NCBI GenBank assembly: GCA_047722305.1
Contig: JBDNYM010000045.1
Location: forward strand, 1-20,133
Origin: JAKVJE01 sp047722305
GTDB lineage: Bacteria; Actinomycetota; Actinomycetes; Actinomycetales; Microbacteriaceae
Direction: 5' to 3'
DNA length: 20,133 bases
Under the pieces are notes generated by a model that was given only the letters and a program-made list of their open reading frames with translations, was not told the DNA's origin and ran no database searches. Positions 14,233-20,133 of the stretch are shown here, piece by piece (within the stretch, counting starts at the first letter, position 1; each line of letters starts with the position of its first letter). Made by a program: the position numbers and the translations under genes.

Positions 14233-15389
14233 GATGCCTCCTCCGTTGCCGCCTCAGGGGTCGGGGCCGGCGGCTTGCCGGCCACGATGACGGCGGCATC
14301 GATCGGGTCGGCGGCATCGACCCGCAGCTCGCCGTCGCGCAGGAAGTGCGTGAGGAAATCGCCGACGTTGCGGCCGTAGGCCGAGGATGCCGATGTCGGC
14401 ATCGAAGACGGCAGCGACCCGGCGCCGATGACGATCACTCCGTTCGCGGTGGTGATCATGTCGCCCGGACGGGAGCCGGCGACGTTGCCGCCGAGGTCGC
14501 TGGCGCCGAGGTCGACCAGCACCGAGCCGCGGCGCATCCGCTGCAGGGTGTCCTCGGTGACCAGCAGCGGCGGGCGTCGCCCGGGCACCTGCGCCGTGGT
14601 GATCACGATGTCGAACTCGACCAGGGCCGCCGCGAGCGCGGCCTGCTGCTGGGCCTGCTCCTCGGGGGTGAGCTGCCGGGCGTAACCCCCGGCGCCATCG
14701 GCGGTCGGGGCGTCGAGCTCCAGGAACGAGGCGCCCAGCGACTCGACCTGCTCGCGGGCTGCGGAGCGGACGTCGTACCCGGTGACGACGGCGCCGAGGC
14801 GATGGGCGGTGCCGATCGCCTGCAAGCCCGCCACGCCGGCGCCCATGACCAGCACCTGTGCGGGGCGCACGGTGCCGGCGGCGGTCATCAGCATGGGCAG
14901 GTAGCGGCCGAAGGCGCTGGCGGCCACCAGCACCGCCTTGTATCCGGCCACATTGGCCTGCGAGGTCAGCGCGTCCATCGACTGGGCGCTGCTGAGCGTG
15001 CGCGGCAGCAGGTCGAGCGCAGCGGCCGTCACGTGCTTGGCCTCCAGCGCGGCGACGAGGTCCGTGTCGGTGCGGGCCTGCAGCAGCCCGGCGATCCACT
15101 GGCCCGGCCGCAGAGCCTCCACCAGGGCGGCGTCAGGAGGATTCACCACCGCGATGGCGGCCGCCTGGTCGATGACCTCGCGGCGCGGCGCCAGCCGGGC
15201 CCCCGTCTGCTCGTACTGGTCGTCGGCGAACGAGGCCGCGGTGCCGGCCCCCGGTTCGATGACCACCTCGAAGCCGGCGCGGCGCAGCCGCGTCACGGAA
15301 TCGGGTGCGAGCGCGACCCGGCGCTCCCCCGGACTGGTCTCGGCGACGACCCCGACGATGGGGGCAGATGCTTCACTGCTGGTGGCCAC
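14229..15389 (-). CDS. pntAA: NAD(P) transhydrogenase alpha subunit, NAD-binding part
   Basis: Peripheral domain I of the transhydrogenase, which binds NAD(H) on the cytosolic side. The 386-residue product shows alanine dehydrogenase/PNT folds: ETSPGERRVALAPDSV at the N-terminus, SMDALTSQANVAGYKAVL, and the Rossmann motif GAGVAGLQAIGTAHRLGA (near residue 180), then TAQVPGRRPPLLV and LVDLGASDLGGN. The start is GTG 15389, supported by AGGAGG with 6-base spacing. A minus-strand TAAGCT at 15419-15414 would start transcription just before this site. The two-part alpha chain is the usual form in actinobacteria. Confidence 0.96.
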   Translation of the reverse strand: MATSSEASAPIVGVVAETSPGERRVALAPDSVTRLRRAGFEVVIEPGAGTAASFADDQYEQTGARLAPRREVIDQAAAIAVVNPPDAALVEALRPGQWIAGLLQARTDTDLVAALEAKHVTAAALDLLPRTLSSAQSMDALTSQANVAGYKAVLVAASAFGRYLPMLMTAAGTVRPAQVLVMGAGVAGLQAIGTAHRLGAVVTGYDVRSAAREQVESLGASFLELDAPTADGAGGYARQLTPEEQAQQQAALAAALVEFDIVITTAQVPGRRPPLLVTEDTLQRMRRGSVLVDLGASDLGGNVAGSRPGDMITTANGVIVIGAGSLPSSMPTSASSAYGRNVGDFLTHFLRDGELRVDAADPIDAAVIVAGKPPAPTPEAATEEAS

Positions 15390-15413
15390 GTTGCCTCCTC
15401 TTGGACAGACGCC

Positions 15414-15419
15414 AGCTTA
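15414..15419 (-). promoter_or_regulatory. Candidate -10 for the pnt operon
   Basis: TAAGCT on the minus strand fits TANNNT and predicts a short leader of about 18 bases carrying AGGAGG. No -35 match is seen. The 137-base gap 15390-15526 holds nothing else I can name. Confidence 0.35.
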
Positions 15420-15526
15420 CGTCGGTCTGGGCTCACCGGGCGAGACTCGCATGCCAGCCGGCGCCGGCGCGATGGCTTCCGCATCGTCCGCCCGGCGCGA
15501 TCCTGATCGTCTGCCGCCCGGCGCGG

Positions 15527-15880
15527 TCACTTGCCGAGGATCGCCTGGGCGAGTTCGATCTCGGCGCGGATGGCGGAGTCGAGGTTCATGTCGGACGACT
15601 CGCTGTCGGCCTCGTTCGAGGTGAGCCAGTCGACCGCCCCCTGCAGCAGTGCGTGCTGCGCGCGCAGCGTGCGGTGCAGCGCGGCGATCAGGTCGGCGTT
15701 GTAGGACCAGCCTTCGAGTTCGCCGGTCGCGCAGACGTCGGAGTCGCCGGCCAGGACGTGCGCGACGGGCGCCTGCTCCCCGGCGTCGGGAAAGCCGACC
15801 GTCCACGTCCCCGGGGCGCTCAGCGCCTCCAGGTCCTCCAGACGGTAGATGGCCTCCTGCAGCGTCTCCAGCGTCGTCAT
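15527..15880 (-). CDS. Unrecognised 117-aa acidic protein
   Basis: I do not recognise this protein. It starts MTTLETLQEAIYRLEDLEAL, a likely amphipathic helix, then GTWTVGFPDAGEQAPVAHVL, which looks like a strand pair, then helices AALHRTLRAQHALLQGAVDWL and AIRAEIELAQAIL. It has no signal peptide or membrane helix, is acidic, and is probably cytosolic. ATG 15880 has an excellent GGAGG with 7-base spacing, and the GC-rich codon positions fit a real gene. A possible -10 (TAGGCT, minus, 16039-16034) lies about 155 bases upstream. It is on the same strand as pnt, 137 bases ahead of pntAA, and divergent from the leader peptide locus. Function is unknown. Confidence 0.8.
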   Translation of the reverse strand: MTTLETLQEAIYRLEDLEALSAPGTWTVGFPDAGEQAPVAHVLAGDSDVCATGELEGWSYNADLIAALHRTLRAQHALLQGAVDWLTSNEADSESSDMNLDSAIRAEIELAQAILGK

Positions 15881-16110
15881 ACCCTCTCCTCCGTCGGCTC
15901 TCGGTGCGCGACGCCTGCGGCACACGGACTCCCGCCGCCGAGAAGGCCCCCCGGCCTCGGCCTGCGATCACAACGCACGACACACCACCCGCATTCCACG
16001 GCCTCCGGAAGGGCGCCCTCGTCCTCTGCCGGCAGCCTACCAGCCGGGCTGGCGCCGGCCCCAGGACGTTGCAGCCCCACCGGCCTCAGCCGGCCCGCGG
16101 CCTCGCCGAA

Positions 16111-16139
16111 TTGACTCGCGCCCGCGAGCTTCATACCAT
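16111..16139 (+). promoter_or_regulatory. Promoter with inverted repeat in its spacer, for the attenuator leader and hydratase gene
   Basis: TTGACT (16111-16116) and TACCAT (16134-16139) are separated by exactly 17 bases, the best promoter match in the window. Transcription would start near 16146-16147. The spacer holds CTCGC-GCCC-GCGAG (16115-16128), a perfect 5-base inverted repeat that could be a repressor site. The 230 bases upstream (15881-16110) hold no gene. Confidence 0.72.
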
Positions 16140-16146
16140 GAGCCGC

Positions 16147-16188
16147 ATGAAGCAGGTTCTGCTCGCCACCGGCGAGATTATTCTCTAG
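16147..16188 (+). CDS. Leader peptide, 13 aa, Leu/Ile/Val-rich
   Basis: The frame reads MKQVLLATGEIIL and stops at TAG. It begins 7 bases after the TACCAT hexamer, at the predicted transcription start, so it would be translated as a leaderless message. Six of thirteen residues are Val, Leu or Ile, and the last three sense codons are ATT ATT CTC. A strong terminator lies 37 bases after the stop. This is the layout of a classical attenuator leader peptide. The ATG at 16138 overlaps the -10 and is unlikely to be transcribed. Translation is inferred, not shown. Confidence 0.5.
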   Translation: MKQVLLATGEIIL

Positions 16189-16223
16189 CGCGCCACCACC
16201 GCCCGCGGGCGGTCGTGACGCGC

Positions 16224-16262
16224 ATCCCGTTGTCCCAATTTCCTGGGACGGCGGGATTTTTT
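16224..16262 (+). terminator. Strong intrinsic terminator inside the leader
   Basis: The arms ATCCCGTTGTCCCA (16224-16237) and TGGGACGGCGGGAT (16244-16257) pair over 14 bp, including two G-U pairs, around the loop ATTTCC. T residues run from 16257 to 16262. It is the only canonical hairpin-plus-T-run terminator I see in the window, and it lies before a gene, not after one. Confidence 0.87.
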
Positions 16263-16274
16263 GTACCCGCTCCC

Positions 16275-16294
16275 GTCCGCCCCCTCTGGCGGAC
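16275..16294 (+). other. Hairpin between the leader terminator and the hydratase start
   Basis: GTCCGCC and GGCGGAC form a perfect 7-bp stem with a CCCTCT loop, 27 bases before the start codon and 12 bases before the AAAGG ribosome binding site. It could stabilise the readthrough or processed message. No function is shown. Confidence 0.35.
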
Positions 16295-16320
16295 TCCCCC
16301 CAGATGAAAGGTTCCCCACC

Positions 16321-17175
16321 ATGTCCACCACTTCCGCCACCTCGCCCAGCCCCAGCGCCGTCCTCCTCGATGCCCCGAACGCCGCCGAGCAGGATCTGGC
16401 CCGCACGCTCTTCGCCGCCTACCACGACCACCGCCAGCTGCGGGTCGCCGACTTCGCCGCCGCCGTCCCCGACCTCGCCGCCGCCTACCGAGTGCAGCGC
16501 GAGCTCACCAGTCTGAAGGGCGAGCCGGTCGCCGGCTACAAGGTCTCGCTCACCAGCGCCGAGACCCAGCACCTGTTCGACGCCGTCGAGCCGCTGTACG
16601 GCGCCCAGGTCGCCAGCCGCGTGCTGCCCGCCCCGGCCACCGTGCGCCGGGCCGACCTGCTCGCGCCCCTGGTCGAGGTGGAGCTGAACTTCCGCGCGAC
16701 CCGGCCCCTCGGGGCCGACGCCACCCTCGACGACGTCTACGCCGGCACCACCGTCGCCGCCGGGCTCGAACTGCCCGACTCGCGCTTCGCCGACTGGTTC
16801 CCGTCTCTGCCGAAGGAGCTGGTCGGGTCGGATGCGGCCGTCGGCGGCTTCTTCGTCTACGCACCGGAGCACCCCACCGCCGAGGCGTTCGCCGGCCCCG
16901 GCGCCGCCGCCGAGGTGCACGCGAAGCTCTGGCACGACGGCGAGCTGGTGCGGGAAGGCGCCTCGTCCGAAGTGCTGGGCAACCCGCTGCGCGCCGTGCT
17001 GTGGCTGGCCCATGTGCTCGACGCCCAGGGGCTGGGCGGCCTGCAGGAGGGGCAGCGGGTCTCCAGCGGCACATTCGTGATGCCGCTGGAGCTGACGGAC
17101 GGCCTGTGGAAGGCGTCCTTCGACGCCGGGCTCGGCGACGTCGAGGTGCGGGTCGGCGGGGATGCGGCCGAGTAG
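16321..17175 (+). CDS. 2-keto-4-pentenoate hydratase / fumarylacetoacetate hydrolase-family protein
   Basis: A 284-residue cytosolic protein of the MhpD/FAH superfamily. MhpD-type enzymes add water to 2-hydroxypenta-2,4-dienoate, and relatives include 4-oxalocrotonate decarboxylase. Features: an N-terminal helical region (AYRVQRELTSLKGEPVAGYK), then the metal ligands in LVEVELNF (Glu119, Glu121) and GLELPDSRF (Glu150), and a C-terminal core with LGNPLRAVLWLA and VSSGTFVMPLEL. ATG 16321 has AAAGG with 9-base spacing; an earlier in-frame ATG at 16261 lies in the terminator T-run and is rejected. No other catabolic gene (dioxygenase, aldolase) is in view, so the pathway is open. It sits behind an attenuator-like leader, and a scaffold gap begins about 70 bases after its end. 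Confidence 0.92.
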   Translation: MSTTSATSPSPSAVLLDAPNAAEQDLARTLFAAYHDHRQLRVADFAAAVPDLAAAYRVQRELTSLKGEPVAGYKVSLTSAETQHLFDAVEPLYGAQVASRVLPAPATVRRADLLAPLVEVELNFRATRPLGADATLDDVYAGTTVAAGLELPDSRFADWFPSLPKELVGSDAAVGGFFVYAPEHPTAEAFAGPGAAAEVHAKLWHDGELVREGASSEVLGNPLRAVLWLAHVLDAQGLGGLQEGQRVSSGTFVMPLELTDGLWKASFDAGLGDVEVRVGGDAAE

Positions 17176-17239
17176 AAGGAAAGTGACGACCAGGCGGGTC
17201 GGAGAGCGCAACCATCCGGATTCACAGCGCATCCCCATG

Positions 17240-17465
17240 CCAAACGCGAGAGGAGGGCCGGCGGGGGTGGCGGGGGCCAAAGCGCGGCCCCCCCGCCCCG
17301 CCCGCGCAACAACACAAAAGCCCGGGCTAGGGGGGGTGGAAGCCCCCCGGCGAGNNNNNNNNNNGGGGGGCCTTCCCCCCCCCCCCGCTGCCCCCCCCCC
17401 CCCCCCCCCCCCACCGGGGGGGCGGGGGGGGGGGGGGGGGGGGCCCCCCCGCCCCCCGCACCGCA
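17240..17465. other. Second scaffold gap (10 N) inside poly-G/poly-C artefact
   Basis: Ten N at 17355-17364 are flanked by long runs of G and C. The sequence from about 17250 is of low complexity and poor credibility. As at 6507-6650, this looks like joined contig ends with poly-G read artefacts. Any gene that followed the hydratase could be lost here. No gene is supported from 17176 to 17492. Confidence 0.86.
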
Positions 17466-17492
17466 TCCAGCGCGACTCAACTCACGAAAACG

Positions 17493-17577
17493 CGGAGAAT
17501 GGGGGATTCGAACCCCCGAGGGCTTTCACCCAACCCGCTTTCCAAGCGAGCGCCATAGGCCACTAGGCGAATTCTCC
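17493..17577 (-). tRNA. tRNA-Ser(GGA)
   Basis: An 85-base class II tRNA read on the minus strand. The acceptor arms GGAGAAT and ATTCTCC pair fully, with discriminator G. The anticodon loop TTGGAAA gives GGA. A long variable arm (GGGTGAAAGCCC) and the T arm GGGGGTTCGAATCCCCC follow. The 3' CCA is not encoded. A possible -10 (TAGGAT, minus, 17611-17606) lies about 30 bases upstream. The order tRNA-Ser, SRP RNA, dnaX is conserved in many actinobacteria. Confidence 0.97.
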
Positions 17578-17605
17578 TGGGCCGACTGGCGGCCACAAAA
17601 CGATT

Positions 17606-17611
17606 ATCCTA
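17606..17611 (-). promoter_or_regulatory. Candidate -10 for tRNA-Ser
   Basis: TAGGAT on the minus strand fits TANNNT and predicts a leader of about 22 bases. The -35 region is not recognisable. Confidence 0.35.
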
Positions 17612-17977
17612 CCGGAGCCGAGCGCGCGGTGCACGGCTCCGGCGTCGAGCCGGTGGATTCGGGCGAGTTCAGCCTGGATTCCGGGTCGATCCGGCCCTGA
17701 TTCTGTCGCCAGATCGCTCCGAGAGCGCGGTCTCCCGGCGTTCCGTGCGCTGGCGTACATTGATCGGCGTGCCATGCGCGGTCCAGGGCGCAAAGTTCGG
17801 CTTCGTTAGGCCGTTCTTGGAGAGCTTGATCGTGGGAAGCGCCGCGATCGCTGTGCGCTGGCGTCCGCAGCCCACGCGGCCAAGCGACGGAGCCCGCGAA
17901 AACTCCCGCCGGAACACTCGGCGCGCCCGGTTCAGGCGTCTCCGCCTCCCTCTCAGGCAGCATCGCCGTCGAACCTC
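17612..17977. other. Intergenic region without a supported gene
   Basis: About 366 bases between tRNA-Ser and the SRP RNA promoter. Open frames exist on both strands but have no start site with a ribosome binding site and no recognisable product. GTGCGCTGGCGT occurs twice (17745-17756 and 17853-17864). The base composition is somewhat less GC-rich than the genes around it. It may be old non-coding sequence or a decayed gene; I see nothing definite. Confidence 0.5.
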
Positions 17978-17983
17978 TACACT
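17978..17983 (+). promoter_or_regulatory. -10 hexamer for SRP RNA
   Basis: TACACT fits TANNNT and predicts a start at about 17990, exactly where the SRP RNA 5' arm begins. No clear -35 is present. Confidence 0.5.
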
Positions 17984-17989
17984 GGTCGC

Positions 17990-18078
17990 GGCCCCCCGTG
18001 CGGCGGCACCTCGGCGAACTCCCCCAGGTCGGAAACGAAGCAAGGGTACCCGGGCTCTGCCGGGTGCGCGGGGGACCA
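17990..18078 (+). ncRNA. ffs: Signal recognition particle RNA, small bacterial type
   Basis: A roughly 90-base hairpin RNA that binds Ffh and directs membrane proteins to FtsY. The 5' arm GGCCCCCCGTGC pairs with GTGCGCGGGGGACC. The universally conserved SRP core is present: CCCCCAGG, then the apical UCG-GAAA-CGA hairpin, then AAGCAAGGG, with the asymmetric and symmetric internal loops around it. Position between tRNA-Ser and dnaX is the usual actinobacterial context. The pyrimidine-rich TCTTTCTCT at about 18081-18089 may end the transcript. End coordinates are good to a few bases. Confidence 0.9.
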
Positions 18079-18124
18079 CCTCTTTCTCTGCGGATGCGCC
18101 CCATCCCGTGTCGGTGGCAGCAGC

Positions 18125-18130
18125 TACCCT
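18125..18130 (+). promoter_or_regulatory. -10 hexamer for leaderless dnaX
   Basis: TACCCT fits TANNNT and is followed by six bases (GGGTGC) and then the GTG start of dnaX, so the message would begin at the start codon. No Shine-Dalgarno is present. Confidence 0.42.
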
Positions 18131-18136
18131 GGGTGC

Positions 18137-20133
18137 GTGGTCACCGCCCTCTACCGTCGCTACCGCCCGGACTCCTTCGCCGAACTCATCGGCCAGGAGC
18201 AGGTCACCGGTCCCCTCATGGCTGCGCTGCGCAACAATCGGGTCAACCACGCCTACCTGTTCTCGGGGCCGCGCGGCTGCGGCAAGACGACGTCGGCGCG
18301 CATTCTGGCCCGCTGCCTGAACTGTGCGGAGGGCCCCACCGACACCCCGTGCGGAAAGTGCCCGAGCTGCCGCGAACTCGCCACCGGCGGGCAGGGTTCG
18401 CTCGATGTGATCGAGATCGATGCCGCCAGCCACGGTGGGGTGGATGACGCCCGCGAGCTGCGCGAGCGCGCCGTGTTCGCCCCCGCCCGCGACCGGTACA
18501 AGATCTTCATCATCGACGAGGCCCACATGGTGACCCCGGGCGGGTTCAACGCACTGCTCAAGCTGGTCGAAGAGCCGCCGGAGCACGTGAAGTTCATCTT
18601 CGCGACCACCGAGCCCGAGAAGGTCATCGGCACCATCCGGTCCCGCACCCATCACTATCCGTTCCGGCTCATCCCGCCGGCGACCATGCTGCCGTACGTC
18701 GAGAAGATCCTCGGGCAGGAGCGCATGGAGGCCGAGCCCGGGGTGCTGCCGCTGGTGGTGCGCGCCGGGGGCGGCTCCGTGCGCGACACACTGTCCGTGC
18801 TCGACCAGCTCATCGCCGGCACCGACTCGGGGCCGCTGCGGTACGACACGACCATCGGCCTGCTCGGGTACACGCCTGGGCACGTGCTCGGCGACATCAT
18901 GGCCGCCCTCGCCGATCAGGACGCCCCGGCGCTGTTCTCCGCCGTCGACAAGGTGGTGCAGGGCGGACAGGACCCACGGCGCTTCGCGGAAGACCTGCTG
19001 CAGCGGCTGCGGGACGCCGCTGTGGCCGGGCTCACCGGCTCGGCCGCCGGCGAGCTGCTGCACGGGCTCTCCCCCGAGGAGGTCGAGACCCTGCAGCGCG
19101 AAGGCCGCCAGCTCGGCCCGGGCCGGCTCGACCACGCCGCCCAGGTGGTCGATCAGGCCCTCAACTCGATGGGCGGCACCACCAATCCCCGCACCCACAT
19201 CGAACTGATGTGCGCGCGGCTGCTGCTGCCCGAGGCGGGGCAGGGGCTCGCCCAGGCCGGCGCCCGCCTCGACCGGCTCGAACGCCGCCTGGAGATCTCG
19301 CCCGGGGCCCCGCTGCCGGCCACCACATCCCCGGCGAGTCCCGCCGATCGACGGTCGCAGCAGGCCGTGGCTCCCGTGCAGGCGGTCGCCGCCGCGGTTC
19401 CCAACCCCGGCACAGCACCCGGTCCTGCCACTGAGACGGTCACGCCGGCAGAAACAGCGGACGTCGCGCCCGCCGAATCGTCTGCACCTGCCAGCCGGAC
19501 GAAGCCCGCGGATTCGGCTGGGCCGGCTGAGTCGGTCGGCCGGCCGGCCGGGGCGCCAGCGTCCGGAGAGCAGGCGAAGCCGGCCGCTCCAGCCCAGCCC
19601 GCGGGTTCGACGGCCTCGCCCGCGGCACCGGCCCAGCCCCAGCCCCCGACGCCGGCGGGCGAACTCACCGCGGAGACCGTGGCCGCGGCCTGGCCGCAGG
19701 TCGTCGCCGCCGCAGCGCGGCGCAATCGGGTGGCGTGGATGGTCATCCGGGAGATCCGCGTCGTCGGGCTGCGCGACGGCGACGTGCTGGTGCTGCAGTT
19801 CGACAACGCCACTGACGAACAGACGTTCCGGGGGCACGGCGCCCCGAGCAAGTCGGTGGAGGTACTGCGCGAATCCGTCGAAGAGGTGCTCGGCGTGCGG
19901 CCCCGCTTCGTGGCGCACAGCGCCCAGCCGCCGCGGGCCGGGCAGCCGGCCCAGCCCCGGGTCGCACCCCCCGTGCCGAACCCGGCCAGCGCCGGTGCCG
20001 CCGTGCTGCGCCCCGCCCAGTCGGCACCGTCCCCGGCGACGCCACGCCCACAGCCGCAGCAGGCGGAGCCACCGCGCCCGACACCATCCCCGGCAGCACG
20101 CCCCCAGGCAGAGCCGGCCCCGGAGGCCAGGCC
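18137..20133 (+). CDS. dnaX: DNA polymerase III subunit gamma/tau, C-terminus beyond the window
   Basis: Clamp-loader ATPase that loads the beta clamp and, through tau, links the polymerase to the helicase. The frame from GTG 18137 stays open for 665 codons to the window end. The N-terminus ALYRRYRPDSFAELIGQEQV is diagnostic. AAA+ motifs: Walker A GPRGCGKT (Lys50), zinc module Cys63, Cys72, Cys75, Cys78, Walker B DEAH (127-130), and sensor TTEPEKV. The lid and collar domains run to about residue 388. An Ala/Pro/Glu-rich linker spans about 389-508, a tau domain-like segment (AWPQVVAAAARRNRVAWMVI) follows to about 590, and a second Pro/Ala-rich region runs off the window. No Shine-Dalgarno lies upstream, and TACCCT suggests a leaderless message. 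Confidence 0.97.
   Translation, partial: MVTALYRRYRPDSFAELIGQEQVTGPLMAALRNNRVNHAYLFSGPRGCGKTTSARILARCLNCAEGPTDTPCGKCPSCRELATGGQGSLDVIEIDAASHGGVDDARELRERAVFAPARDRYKIFIIDEAHMVTPGGFNALLKLVEEPPEHVKFIFATTEPEKVIGTIRSRTHHYPFRLIPPATMLPYVEKILGQERMEAEPGVLPLVVRAGGGSVRDTLSVLDQLIAGTDSGPLRYDTTIGLLGYTPGHVLGDIMAALADQDAPALFSAVDKVVQGGQDPRRFAEDLLQRLRDAAVAGLTGSAAGELLHGLSPEEVETLQREGRQLGPGRLDHAAQVVDQALNSMGGTTNPRTHIELMCARLLLPEAGQGLAQAGARLDRLERRLEISPGAPLPATTSPASPADRRSQQAVAPVQAVAAAVPNPGTAPGPATETVTPAETADVAPAESSAPASRTKPADSAGPAESVGRPAGAPASGEQAKPAAPAQPAGSTASPAAPAQPQPPTPAGELTAETVAAAWPQVVAAAARRNRVAWMVIREIRVVGLRDGDVLVLQFDNATDEQTFRGHGAPSKSVEVLRESVEEVLGVRPRFVAHSAQPPRAGQPAQPRVAPPVPNPASAGAAVLRPAQSAPSPATPRPQPQQAEPPRPTPSPAARPQAEPAPEAR

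Larger units (their letters stand above)
16147..16262 (+). promoter_or_regulatory. Attenuator-like leader RNA upstream of the hydratase gene
   Basis: Three successive hairpins are visible. CTCGCC-ACC-GGCGAG (16162-16176) lies inside the leader peptide frame. A longer imperfect hairpin is centred on the perfect palindrome ACCGCCCGCGGGCGGT (16198-16213), with flanking CAC/GTG and GCGCG/CGCGC pairs. The third is the intrinsic terminator. GCGGG of the second hairpin can pair with CCCGT in the 5' arm of the terminator, a short possible antiterminator. Readthrough would extend into the gene at 16321; the terminated RNA would be about 116 bases. The sensed signal is unknown. Confidence 0.55.

Noticed and set aside
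12599..14290. 563-codon plus-strand frame over pntB/pntAB
   Set aside because: The product is a His/Arg/Gln-rich shadow of conserved transhydrogenase genes on the minus strand.
14229..15389. Alanine dehydrogenase as the identity of pntAA
   Set aside because: The fold is shared, but the overlapping pntAB and pntB genes fix it as the transhydrogenase alpha subunit.
16138..16146. ATG at 16138 as start of the leader peptide
   Set aside because: It overlaps the -10 hexamer, so it should not be in the transcript; the in-frame ATG at 16147 coincides with the predicted transcription start.
17183..17354. Possible next gene starting at GTG 17183 after the hydratase
   Set aside because: AAGGA is too close to the GTG, the product has no recognisable pattern, and the frame runs into the unreliable gap sequence.
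17745..18320. 191-codon plus-strand frame upstream of dnaX
   Set aside because: It runs through the SRP RNA and into dnaX in a wrong phase, and its product is Arg/Ser/Pro-rich with no family features.
17669..19918. 749-codon frame antisense to dnaX
   Set aside because: It reads through the SRP RNA and dnaX, whose sense frame has unmistakable AAA+ motifs. The antisense product is low-complexity.

Overview
The window comes from a high-GC actinobacterium. The evidence is the very high G+C at third codon positions, a class A penicillin-binding protein with C-terminal PASTA domains followed by a metallophosphoesterase, a Tad pilus operon, a three-subunit PntAA/PntAB/PntB transhydrogenase, a polyprenol-phosphate mannose synthase, and the block tRNA-Ser, SRP RNA, dnaX. 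Many genes have TANNNT -10 hexamers placed so that the transcript would begin at the start codon, which is common in this phylum. A Propionibacteriaceae-like organism would fit, but I cannot fix the family from sequence alone.

Layout. (1) 1-2098, minus: the start of a Tad pilus operon, with tadA, a compact TadB/TadC-like membrane protein and the first codons of a small pilin-like gene cut by the window edge. (2) 2199-2817, minus: a DUF4177-type small protein overlapping a RidA-family protein. (3) 2858-6282, plus: ponA and a metallophosphoesterase sharing an ATGA overlap, then tRNA-Pro(CGG). (4) About 6500-6650: a scaffold gap inside poly-G/poly-C. (5) 6956-10557: a GT4 glycosyltransferase, a DUF1345 membrane protein flanked on both sides by an 18-nt intergenic repeat family, a polyprenol monophosphomannose synthase, and a divergent GtrA-family membrane protein. 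(6) 10660-12389, minus: cdd-deoA pyrimidine salvage operon. (7) 12482-15389, minus: pntAA-pntAB-pntB. (8) 15527-15880, minus: an unrecognised 117-aa protein. (9) 16111-17175, plus: a promoter, a 13-codon leaderless leader peptide, a very strong intrinsic terminator and then a 2-keto-4-pentenoate hydratase/fumarylacetoacetate hydrolase-family gene. (10) About 17240-17465: a second poly-G/poly-C gap. (11) 17493-20133: tRNA-Ser(GGA) on the minus strand, then SRP RNA and dnaX on the plus strand, with dnaX running off the window end.

How the genes work together. Most of the window is core metabolism and envelope biogenesis: peptidoglycan polymerisation (PonA), mannosyl-lipid donor synthesis (Ppm), possibly lipid-linked sugar transport (GtrA), nucleoside salvage (Cdd and DeoA) and NADPH supply (Pnt). 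The best candidate for an undescribed element is the attenuator-like leader at 16111-16321. It combines a consensus promoter with an inverted repeat in its spacer, a leaderless ORF rich in Leu/Ile/Val, a series of hairpins and a 14-bp terminator stem with six T residues ahead of the hydratase gene. The 18-nt repeat family around the DUF1345 gene is second. The two gaps look like sequencing artefacts and nothing biological should be read into the homopolymers.
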